The position numbers and the translations under genes are program-made. From assembly GCF_032854445.1 (NCBI RefSeq), contig NC_088295.1, forward strand, positions 64,211,249 to 64,275,248: a stretch of DNA of 64,000 nucleotides, written 5' to 3'. The DNA is from Liolophura sinensis (lineage: Eukaryota > Mollusca > Polyplacophora > Chitonida > Chitonidae). Positions 26,901 through 35,400 of the stretch are shown one piece after another (the first letter of the stretch is position 1; each line of letters opens with the position of its first letter). The notes beneath the pieces are model-generated. The model did no database searches. It was given only the letters and a program-made list of their open reading frames with translations, and was not told where the DNA came from.

Positions 26901-29900
26901 GTCACTTTTTCTTTTTAACAGTTTAACAAGCTCAAAGACAGCAGCAGGAGCTGCCGGGTTTAAGATCACCTGGACAGAGGTGTATGAATCTCATAGCAGT
27001 GAGTATAACATTTATAGATTTTTCTTTGTAGTCAGCTATTTACATTAAACTTGAAAACCTATGAAATTTATGAACAGTGTAAACGTTTCTTTTTGTCATT
27101 ACATACATATGTGTGATGAGAAATAACCCTAATACATGTATCTCTTTAGTGTATAATTTGTTCAAAATGCCATTGATTGTCTCCCTTTGATTTTGGAACA
27201 CTGTGGTGTTACAGCATTCTTGGCATAGCACACCAGTATCGCCTATGGCTGATAAATAAATTTCTCATAGTAAAGTTTTAGGTAGGCTTGTACTGTAGGT
27301 CAACTGTTTCTAGCTTATTTATTTATTTATTTAGTTATTTAGTTATTTACTTGGTCGGTGCTTAACACCATCCTGCCTAATTTTCCAGTCATGTAGCCTA
27401 CATTGGTGATTAGGTTTAGAAGGAAAAGTAAACCACCAACCATTTGCAAACTACAAGAGAAACCTTCTGACTTAAAGGTGCAGCTGAAGTAGTGAAATCA
27501 AGAGCGTGGTTAGTTTTGGGACAATAAAGCTTCAGGCAAATCCAACCAAGGGCCTGTATTTCTAAGGTGGGTCAGTCACCAAGGAGAGAAAGCAGTGTAC
27601 GATGATGCTTCTGTTCTGATTTTGTTAGGTGCACAGTGTAGCGGGTTTTTGTGTGCCACAACAAGTTACTGCATAGCACCGGGCCTTAAATGTAATGGTG
27701 TGGAGAACTGTGGAACGGGGGACAGCTCCGATGAGACAGCAGATTGTAAGTCCACTCACATTAGATAACTTTCCTTCATTTAGCATCAGCTAGATTTAAA
27801 CCATTTTCACCTCAGTATTGTGTTTTTCCTGGATGGCTATACATATAGTCATTATTATAAGTTTGCAACAAATTTGCATAAATTTCAAGTTTCACACATT
27901 TGTACTTTATACTTTTGTCCTTGATATGTATTGTGGCTTGATTTTTATGTAAAACACGCTATGTCCCATTCTTTCTTATACTGCAGTCTTTTCCCGTAAT
28001 CTGATGGAGAATAAAGAACTAGAGCACAGTTAAAGGATTATTGCCCAGATCTATGTTTCTATTCATAATTAGTATCCCCTGTATTGAGTTTATATTTTAT
28101 GAGGCTAATTTTATGCATTGTTTCTGCCAACACTTGGTAGTCTCCACTAATCTTTGTGAGCTGTCAGAGCTTGCACATTTAGTTTTAATGTTAAAAAAGC
28201 TACAAAACTGAAAACAAGTATATTGAATTTCTCCTCGAAAATGTTTGCTATTCTGCATACGGTTGAAAACACAGGTCATCAAATGACACTTAAGTTAGTT
28301 TTTTCAAATTTCCAGACAATTTGACCCTCAGGAAGACACGGATTTACAGTATATTTTAGTACACTTTAGCACATTTTATAGCTGAAAGCTACGGGATGAA
28401 TACAGTTGAACTCTTAAAGATTTGGCCACTTTGGCATGTCACATGTTGAGCTGTACTGGGTCTGCGGCCAGGTGGAGATCATCTAGGGCAGTAAATGTGT
28501 TGTTTTGGTGGATTTAAAGTCATTATTACGTTTTTCATAAGGCCTCTTGGTTATATACTGTTCGGTAAATAACTTAAAGTTTCACGCGTGAATTATTTGT
28601 GTTTACCTTCACACGATATAAGTTGGTGACAAGATGACAGAAGAGGGTGATTAGCCCCCCCCCCCCCCCCCCCCCACCGTTCTGTCCATTACCTTGCATG
28701 GCTTTTGGCAGCTCTGGTTGCACATCCTCACTACATCAAGTCACTGACAGTGAGGAGTGCAGGTCTCCCAACTAGTAGGCATATATGTACATCTCTAAAT
28801 AAACCCAAGAATGAAATAGATGTCTGTTACAAACCTTTAGCAGACACGCCAAACAAGAAATATCTGTCATCAGCTTCCTGTGTCCATATGCTTCATTAGT
28901 ATATCATCTACACTGACACTGTGTGCAAGTCCGGCATATTGGGAGACAGGATTCGTTTGAGTTGTTATCACATTAGGAGCTAATATTACACCATCACTGG
29001 CTTTATAAACAAAACATCTTATGATTTCCTGTATGCAGTTTTGTCTGGATGTAATGTATGTGTCACCAGCGACAGATAAAATTATTGTTTTGCCTTTCGC
29101 CAGCAAGGATAATACCAATCTGTATGACTAAAATTTCATCTGAGGGAACTTGATTAAATATTAAGTAAATTAAGTATTCATGTTTACGAAATATAGGCAG
29201 AAGTTGACAGTGTTTCAAATCATGCCAGAATGAATCAGAAATGTTTAGCTGCAGCAGTGCAAACGCACGTGTGTAGGTGTTACTTTGATCGCAATTTGAC
29301 CTCTTCATCTCGTCTGCTGGTAGGCCTAATTTGCAAGTATCGATTCGCACTATGCTCAATATTACTACTGCAGTTTGATATTTGACATGACACTCTACAT
29401 GTGTAAAGGTACTAGGCAGTCACGCTTTACATCCACAGAGTTTTCTCCTAAATTCCCATTTATCACAATATAACGATAATAAAACTATCAACCTGATATG
29501 AAGTGCATGTACTGAAACCTTTATGATTAAAACTGAGGAAAACATGAACTGCTGGTGATTGGAGCACAGACTAACTGCTCCGTGAAAGATGAGCTTGTTC
29601 ATTACATTGTTGAATTGTCCAGTTAATACCCTAGCCACCCCTGATGCTCTCCGCAGCACTCAGTCAGTAACAACCACAGTCAAGCAATGAATCCTGGGAT
29701 ACACTTCTAAGGCGAAACTTTAGGTCATTTACCATAAACAGGTAGGACCAGAGGCTAAATCTGGACACTAATCCTTAAAGTAAAATTTCATAGATATTGA
29801 AATTTAATAATAATAAAAAAGAATGGGCACATTTTTAGGTAAGCATATTCTCCAACAGATTCATTCAGGCAATGATTTTATTTGTTTTTTTATCTTGCAC

Positions 29901-32490
29901 ATTAGTTTTCAAACCTGGCTAGGGCTGAATTCTGTTGACTTTTGCACCTCTGCAGTATTGTTATCCCGTCTCAGCCAACAAAACACATCGCATCAAATGT
30001 TCCCCTCTTTGACAGAAGGCAATTATAAGAGGCTCACAAAAAATATAGATACAGATGTCTCTGCCAATTATTAGGAAACTTTCTTTTGGTATGAATCATT
30101 TGTGCCCAAGTAACAAGGTGATTAGGATTAGGATTTTATTATACATACAGCCAGCTCTTGAATGTGATCTGAAAAGAGGGAAAAATAAATTATCAATTTT
30201 CAATAAATCAGAATATAACATTCATTCCGTGTCATCATAAGAAAAAGCTGTTGTTTCTACAACTAGGTAAGAACTGTGCAAAGGTAAACTCTGTACAGAC
30301 ACTCCTCCTCCTCATGTCCGTCTGTCTGTCTGTGCATCAGCTGAGACAGACCTGAGGTAAGGGCTCGTGCGCATGAGGAGATGGATCATACCTGTAGAAC
30401 GTCCAGTTGTGCCGCCATGTTTGTTTGCCACTTATTTCGTGCCCATGCTCTAAACTTTCAGAGACTAACTACATGCTAACTTAGACTAATTTTTGTGCAT
30501 ATCTTGTATATTTTTTCTTCATCAGGTAAAGTGCATGGTATGTAATATTTTTTAAGAGAGTTGAAGGTAACATGGTGTAGGGTGAGTGTTGTAGTTACAC
30601 GTCCTCCTAACTCATATACAAGAGAGGAGAGGCAGATGTGCCCCCCCTCAGTAAGTGGTCCTCTGTCCTTGCTCTCTCTCTGTCTACTCTAGGGTATGCC
30701 TCTGACCTCTGAACTCATGTCTGCAGTGTGCTGTGATAGGTGGAATCTAGGAGATTCATTTGCATGTTGTGAGACTCCTTACATATAGGTTTTCATGGTT
30801 TATAACACTATACATGCTATATACACAAAATTCAAGGCAGTAAAATTCATATGTAAAATTGAAACGAAAAGGTAAATCTTCTGAACTTAGTGTACTGTAC
30901 ATGTATCCTATATCATAGAATATTTTATCAGATTTTTACAGAACACTGTTTCTAATTTAAAAAGGCAAATTCTCGAAAGGTTGTCTCGGTACATGTAGAT
31001 GTTTTCTGAATTGGGTGTTACAAAGAGCTGAATAGTTTTGGACATGTTGTGAAAGATAGATAACATTGATACAGTATTGTTTGTCTTCATTGTTCATCCA
31101 TAACTGTTGTTTGACCATATCATTGGCAATGGATTTGCCACCACCATGCAGTAGTCTGATGATGTTTCATCGCAAGGGAATATCAGTGAAGAATATTTGA
31201 AGATGGTAACTTATAAACTGAGTATTGATGCAGCATGTACATTTGTTATTTCATTATATGTAACTGAACATAGGAATGAATATTTACAAGCCAAGTACCA
31301 GTGACAAACAACCAGTATAGACTTACAGTATATATACACATATATCTAAGGTTATACATATACGAGTAACAGTTGCATCGCTGCTTGATTGCTCCGTGCT
31401 TTCAGTTAAACCTTTTAGTCCAACCCACCCGCTGCACTTTAATAGCCTCTTTGTGTTGACCTTTTATTCCAGCTGCATGTAATTTATGCGTGATGCAACC
31501 TTTGTTGTAGTGTGTCTTTGCTCTGACTAAAGCTTATGAATGGTTTTTGTCCATGTGCTGTTAATTCGTTGTGTACATATATACACGTTTTGAAAAGTAC
31601 TATATTTCACCTAAAGTTGATCATTTTTGAAATGACACTTTTTTGCTTGATTCTGATTGATTCATCCACTATATTGGGTCAATTAAAACTTTTTTAGCGA
31701 GGTTTGATTAATTTCTTATCAGAAGATCGAGTTGACATTAAAAATGGCCTTTATGTGCTTCTGAAAGTAGCAGACCTCAGGTGAAATACAGTAAGATGCT
31801 AATTTCTATCATTAACTTTGACCACCAAAGCTAAGATTGCAAGGATTAGGTAACTGTTGAGAAGTTAGAGGATTTCTTGAGTAAAATAAAGATTACTACA
31901 TACATCCTATGTCACAGAATATATTACTGTCAAATTTTGTATACATTTCTAATTTTAAGAACATGTCATTTTCTGTAGCAAGTTTTTAGATGTTCTTTAA
32001 GTTAGCAGAATAGAGCTTGCTAGTTTTTGACCTCTGACATGTGTCTTTAATTGTTGATTGACTATGTATGGGGATATAACATGAAATAGTTCCAGAGCTT
32101 CTGGTAGCACTATGTTCTGAAGTGTATTATAATACAAGGAATGAAATGAAAACACTAAATATTGCCAACTCATTTTCACAAGTGAGCATATTGAATGCTT
32201 TTATGGAGAAGTATATCTGATGGTCCATGATTTGTTGTTTGTCATCCCCAGGTCCAACCACCAGCCGGATGCAGGTTTTACATATAGCAATAGGAACGTC
32301 AATATCAGGATTTTTCCTCATCATATTCATTGTGTGCGGCGTATATCACAGAAGAAAGTTCCGCGAACGTAAACCTGAGAAGCGGGACAATGTTGAGGTG
32401 CGATATGTGTCCCCTTCCACGGGCAGCAGTACAACAGACAGACTTCTCAGTATTGAAAGTCCTCGCTGCCAGAAAGTATCTATAGTATGA
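14697..32490 (+). CDS. Multi-CUB / LDLa single-pass membrane protein, SOL-1/Neto-like (5' partial, 13 exons)
   Basis: Joined exons: 14697-14908, 16735-16936, 17475-17722, 18486-18524, 18709-18892, 21082-21266, 21899-22106, 22740-22957, 23551-23721, 24634-24751, 26922-26998, 27629-27745, 32252-32490. All introns are GT-AG and every phase agrees, giving 738 residues to a TGA. Order of domains: half a CUB (residues 1-70 of the visible part), CUB2 (about 80-220), a 13-residue linker, CUB3 (234-356), CUB4 (about 367-498), CUB5 (499-617), LDLa (624-660), transmembrane helix (about 668-691), cytoplasmic tail (692-738). Each complete CUB shows the four expected cysteines. CUB/LDLa membrane proteins of the SOL-1 and Neto families are auxiliary subunits of AMPA- and kainate-type glutamate receptors; Neto has only two CUBs, so the SOL-1-like label fits better. 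The structure is secure; the receptor role is inference. The signal peptide and first half-CUB are missing. Confidence 0.8.
16735..16936 (+). CDS. CUB gene exon b: first half of CUB2
   Basis: Acceptor ctcttccag. The exon encodes APYNIGTSTVECGYRIRS, then the signature GYIVSPTYPGMYSDN and the second Cys in NLFCFYKL, ending RFIDFDLFNGGDY. It splits the Tyr codon TA|C at a gtgagt donor (phase 2). Confidence 0.92.
17475..17722 (+). CDS. CUB gene exon c: second half of CUB2
   Basis: Begins C-TGT directly after the acceptor, giving CPYDYVKIYDG and IGIFCGRYRD with the third and fourth Cys. A loop rich in charged residues (KDILENRGDYSFPRR) precedes the terminal strand GFNITYEFSEDF. Ends in phase 1 at gtaagt. 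Confidence 0.92.
17957..18169 (-). mobile_element. MITE-like element, copy 2 with terminal inverted repeats
   Basis: About 213 bp in the intron after CUB2. The left end reads atcttcaaccttttcaacta; the reverse complement of the right end reads attcttcaacctattcaact, so the termini form an inverted repeat of about 20 bp with few mismatches. There is no coding capacity. The reverse complement matches copy 1 along its length. Confidence 0.72.
18486..18524 (+). CDS. CUB gene exon d: 39-nt linker exon
   Basis: Small exon between tacag and gtaagt, phase 1 on both sides, encoding the linker DFISGDSTHILGT between CUB2 and CUB3. Both phases match, so it can be included or skipped without changing the frame. 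Confidence 0.75.
18709..18892 (+). CDS. CUB gene exon e: first half of CUB3
   Basis: Acceptor tgttacag. Encodes ECDQRILSQ, GSFISPGYPKQFPIN, then VTCRYYLDG with the second Cys and VDFEDFNIPGSMPY. Ends TA|gtaagc, the same Tyr codon split (phase 2) as in CUB2. Confidence 0.92.
18935..18985. repeat. Short-element tail, diverged copy
   Basis: 'atatggctgaaatattacc...gttaaaacccaagcagtcattcatt' resembles the tails at 10,410 and 54,890, just downstream of CUB exon e. Confidence 0.5.
20148..20335. repeat. 36-bp minisatellite in the CUB3 intron
   Basis: Five units with core 'ctcttgtctggtaatcc' and 'cgtcagggtgtgggctgg'. The unit is 12 codons long, so both strands show an open repetitive frame with no other sign of coding. 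Confidence 0.9.
20779..20812. repeat. Fragment of SINE type B tail
   Basis: 'gagtgagtgagtgcttgggg' plus 'tttaacga' matches the low-coordinate ends of the elements at 37,455-37,799 and 51,048-51,413. Confidence 0.6.
21082..21266 (+). CDS. CUB gene exon f: second half of CUB3
   Basis: Begins with the third Cys (CTLGYVAANLQG) and contains EKFCGGLLPPP with the fourth, ending GFKANYRFIT, a standard CUB terminal strand. The usual Asp-Tyr after the third Cys is replaced by Gly-Tyr. Ends in phase 1 at gtcacc. Confidence 0.92.
21899..22106 (+). CDS. CUB gene exon g: first half of CUB4
   Basis: Acceptor tctgacag. Encodes DFGIPGAQVKEGMCQFLYES, then SGVFNSPRYPTNYGTNIDCKY and FESFKLPDGDP. Ends in phase 2 (AG|gttagt), completing Ser with the next exon. 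Confidence 0.92.
22150..22600. repeat. 44-bp minisatellite in the CUB4 intron
   Basis: About ten units of 'gtgcagaaagtgtaatcgca' plus 'aaagaacgatgattca..ttat'. Adjacent cores at 22,201 and 22,245 give the 44-bp period. It starts within 50 bp of the donor of exon g and fills most of that intron. Confidence 0.92.
22740..22957 (+). CDS. CUB gene exon h: second half of CUB4
   Basis: Begins with the third Cys (CDNNDYIEIFEY); the fourth Cys is in ARYCRGIVPG; the domain ends MGFKAIYEFVSSS. Ends in phase 1 at gtaagt. The intron before it carries a 44-bp minisatellite. Confidence 0.92.
23551..23721 (+). CDS. CUB gene exon i: first half of CUB5
   Basis: Acceptor tgcatttcag. Encodes NCGEHIVSDG, GGVIKSPNYPGKYEPSTYCEW and LLQFPQIKVEGLTK. 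It ends in phase 1 at gtgtga, unlike the phase 2 mid-domain introns of the other CUBs. Confidence 0.9.
24285..24531 (-). mobile_element. tRNA-derived SINE type A with target-site duplication
   Basis: The minus strand starts with a tRNA-like head (cctcagtcggttagcgcg...), has a B-box-like 'gagttcaagtcc', a GC-rich core, and ends in (aaat)n. It is flanked by the direct repeat gtattttgtatt at 24,273-24,284 and 24,532-24,543, the expected result of LINE-assisted insertion. It lies antisense in the intron inside CUB5. Confidence 0.9.
24634..24751 (+). CDS. CUB gene exon j: CUB5, third and fourth Cys
   Basis: Encodes DGCVNAVLRIYSDDMPEQEQ and CGTIDAHPALLSRKDFIRL after a ctgttgcag acceptor. Ends in phase 2 at gtcagt. 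This half-domain is split again by the next intron, which is unusual for this gene. Confidence 0.88.
24915..24951. repeat. Perfect 15-bp inverted repeat (hairpin)
   Basis: Arms aatagggatcccgtt and aacgggatccctatt, loop cttccca. Each arm also contains the self-complementary GGGATCCC, so two alternative pairings are possible. Confidence 0.95.
26084..26660. repeat. Diverged tandem duplication, offset about 351 bp
   Basis: 26,084-26,310 and 26,436-26,660 share ordered blocks: 'gttctgatgacgaatctgg' against 'gttctgatcatgaatctgg', 'acggttttgtcgccaattgc' against 'acagttttgccgcaaattgc', 'catatttggaagtc' against 'catatttggaggtc', and 'gctgtggagctgaa' against 'gctgtaaagctgaa'. Identity looks like roughly 60-70% by eye. 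Confidence 0.8.
26922..26998 (+). CDS. CUB gene exon k: last strand of CUB5
   Basis: A 77-nt exon after a ctttttaacag acceptor. Encodes SLTSSKTAAGAAGFKITWTE and VYESHS; GFKITWTEV is a typical CUB terminal strand. Ends in phase 1 at gtgagt. Confidence 0.88.
27318..27560. repeat. SINE-related fragment (type E)
   Basis: A (ttta)n tract, 'ggtgcttaacacc', then 'agtaaaccaccaaccatttgcaaact', resembling 39,306-39,595, 40,695-40,805 and 62,648-62,825. Confidence 0.5.
27629..27745 (+). CDS. CUB gene exon l: LDL-receptor class A module
   Basis: Encodes QCSGFLCATTSYCIAP, then LKCNGVENCGTGDSSDE, the six-Cys LDLa pattern with its acidic calcium-binding DSSDE end. The sixth Cys codon is split: T ends this exon and GT begins the last one. 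Donor gtaagt, phase 1. Confidence 0.93.
28097..28345. repeat. Dispersed repeat R250, copy 1
   Basis: Closely resembles 61,545-61,810 across about 250 bp in the same orientation: 'ttatgcattgtttctgccaa', 'tgagctgtcagagc', 'ttaaaaaagctacaaaactg', 'tgctattctgcata' and 'aaatttccaga'. Unclassified; no coding frame shared. Confidence 0.8.
28655..28675 (+). repeat. C21 homopolymer
   Basis: Uninterrupted run of 21 C in the LDLa-transmembrane intron. Confidence 0.9.
32252..32490 (+). CDS. CUB gene exon m: transmembrane helix, cytoplasmic tail and stop
   Basis: GT completes the last LDLa Cys, followed by PTTSRMQVLHIAIG and a hydrophobic span rich in I, F, L and V ending IVCGVYH. The basic stop-transfer RRKFRERKPEKR sets the N-out topology. 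The tail of about 45 residues has a Ser/Thr-rich stretch (SPSTGSSTTDRLLS) and ends QKVSIV before TGA at 32,488-32,490. S-x-V at the C-terminus is a class I PDZ-ligand pattern. Confidence 0.92.
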
Positions 32491-35400
32491 TGTTGGTGAA
32501 AGTAGTCTTGTATATAAGAGTTCATAGTTTTCCAATTGATAATGTGCGCGAGTGCGAGAAAATTATTTGGTGACCTGTACAAGGTTCTGACCAATGAAAA
32601 TACAGCTGGTCTAAAAGTGCGAGGCAGTACTCGTGACGGTATCCCTTCAGTGGTGGCCAATCAGGAGTCTGTGCCACCTAGGCCTGAGAGATTAGGCCTT
32701 CATGCAAGTAGGAATCCAAGTTGTCTACATGACAAGAGCGGTTATTGTACCAGATTGGTGTATGCAGATCCAAGTTGTTTTGGAAACAAGTGATAGGGAA
32801 ATACAGTTGGGAGGAGATTACACTGAAGAAATTTTTTTGGCAAAAAGATCATGGAAATGGAAGCTGGAAAGATGTTAAATATGTGATGATACTCTTCGTG
32901 GAAATTCAGCTGAGCTGAAACGAGAAATACAGTCACAATGTTAGGATTAGTGCAGAATGGTTTCTTTTATTTGGAAGAACTGTGAATGTCGTGGATGCAG
33001 AGAAAACTGTAAAAACAATCCATGAAAGTTAATTTTGGATGTGTTGCTGCCGTGTTCGTGAGGTATTGCAAACTGATCCATGGGGAAGGAATCCTGGATG
33101 AAGATTCTAGATGCGAACAAGTCAAATGAGTAAGCAAATATCCTTTCAGCTGATTTTGCAAGACTCAATATTTTGTCTGTTTTTTGTTCAAAAACAATAA
33201 TTCAGCATTCTGTAAGGAACAGAACGGAACAGAGATTTCAGCTGCTGGCAAGAAAGCAGAACTACTTAAAACATGAGATTTGTTTGTGAAATGTTTAAGA
33301 CTTCTCAACAAATAATCATCTATGCAATATACCAAAAATGTAAGACCTACTGCCAAAACATCTTGCTGTGCAGGCATTTTCATGTGCATGCTGTTCACAC
33401 ACTAAAGGACAAAAGTCCTGTCCACATAACAGAGCTTTATATGGGCTGAAAAATTCTTCAATGCCATTATCTTTGTAGCTTCATGTACATCGAAACAAAC
33501 TATTCTGAAGGAGGTAACGAAGCTCTGAAATTTGGCATAGGGGAGGTTTGCTTAAGTCATCAAATCCTTAGAGATTATTCGTCCGTGAAGACAGCAGGCT
33601 CATTGTCAACTCATCTTGTGGAGCATCACTGTTCATGATGGAAGGAGCAACTATTGTGGTGCGGTGGTTTGCATGTATGGTGCATTGGGGATTATGATGA
33701 CATGCAGTGTCAAACAGTGAGATAAACTGTAGGTTTGCAGGTACAGTGATAATGTATGCAAGGATATCCCTTTGCAGTCAGAATCCTACCAGATTGTACC
33801 TTATAGAACTGATAGCATGCAGAATAGTGTGGGAAGCATAGTGCCTCGTTGTGCTGTGGAGCACAATGGTGTCTGATAATGCAGTGGTGGAAGAAGGCTG
33901 GATGAAGCTGTGAAGCACAGTGATTTTTCATAATGCTCTGGAGCAAAATGGAGTGTGATAAATTAATGCTGTTCAGAAGAAAGGTAGGCCCAGTTGGGAA
34001 TGTGGCAATGTCTGAATACTGATTGATAATACTACTGATCAGACCAAGTAGTGTGTGGGATAAATAATCTTGAGAAAAATGTCTGATAATCCTGTTGAGC
34101 AAAATAATGCTTCATAATGCTTTGAAGCAGATTGTTGTTAGATGGGACCAGACCTCAAGTTGGTGGTTACCAGATGCTCTAATTCAACATGCGTCATCAG
34201 GACTATGAAGCTTTTTTGCACTCAGACTCTTTACTTGCAAGTGTTTCTATCTATCCTGAGAGGTGGATTGCTGTATATGTCTAAGAGGACAAAAACATGA
34301 ACAAGACCATCAGATTAAACCAAAGAAAACTCCCTGGATTCAACCTGGATCTGTGGGTTTTGACAACCTGCCTGTTGGTTCTGATCTTCACTTCCAGCGT
34401 CAAACTGGGCGCTGGCCCGTGGAATTACAAAAACATAATGGGAACTTGATGAAAAATGGTGCTTTAAGACTAACAAACCTTTTATTGTGAACATGTTCAT
34501 GTATATATACCTATGTATGGGACAGTGTGTGCTGAAAACATGGCTGTCCAAACATCAACCATACAACATGTTCAAGTTGGTACAAGTGTTTGTAGCAGGC
34601 AACATTATGCACATGCATAGTGGTAATCCGATGTCTCAAAACATCTTGGTATTCATCAAATGTATAAGAGGTGTTCAATCAGATTGAAAGAGATTTCAAT
34701 CAGTTATATTTATGGATGTCAGTTCGTGCATTATTTGTAAGTTCTTTGCATATTAAAGTATATTTTATTTTGTGTTGATTTGTTAAAATTATATTGGCAC
34801 ATGTTTCATGTTTTGCAATATTATGAAAGTAACAGTTTTTTTTTTTATCTCAAAGTGTATACTCAGTTACTATTATTTTCACTTTTTCATTGTTCATAAC
34901 CATACCAGTAACTGAAGTATAGTGGAAATAAGAACACGTACCTTGTTATAGTGGGAATACTTTTCAGTTATTAATTCTTTACAGCTATTGATCATTTCTA
35001 GCACATATTTGTAAGCCTGAGTGCAGTTACAAGATATGTAATGCATTGAAAACCAATATCATTACCAAACATGAAAAAATACATGTCATACATAAGAAAT
35101 TACAAAAGTGAAAATAGAATATAAAACATAAATGTCAGGATATCTGAAATATCAAAATTGTTTCAGACGTTTTTTAACAGTGCAATGTGTATAAAGTGGA
35201 TACCATAACAGTTATAAAAGTGAAGCTGATATGATTTGGCCAGTCAGTTTTTGTTATTAGACTGCCTGCTGTATGCCTAGATACCATAAATACAACCAAG
35301 ACATCTTTAAATGAGAATTTGTTTTTTTATTTGTATTTTTGTTAGAACTGATGTACATGTATCATCATCATAAACTGAAATTAACTCCAGTAAGCATGTT

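Larger units (their letters stand above)
27746..32251 (+). other. 4.5-kb intron between LDLa and transmembrane exons
   Basis: No exon is required, because the flanking exons join in frame. Contents are a SINE-like fragment at 27,318-27,560, a dispersed repeat at 28,097-28,345 and a C21 run at 28,655-28,675. A symmetric phase 1 cassette exon cannot be excluded. Confidence 0.6.

Noticed and set aside
33710-34102. 130-codon minus-strand frame downstream of the CUB gene
   Set aside because: No domain, no splice or promoter context, and it overlaps eroded tandem units; composition is not coding-like.
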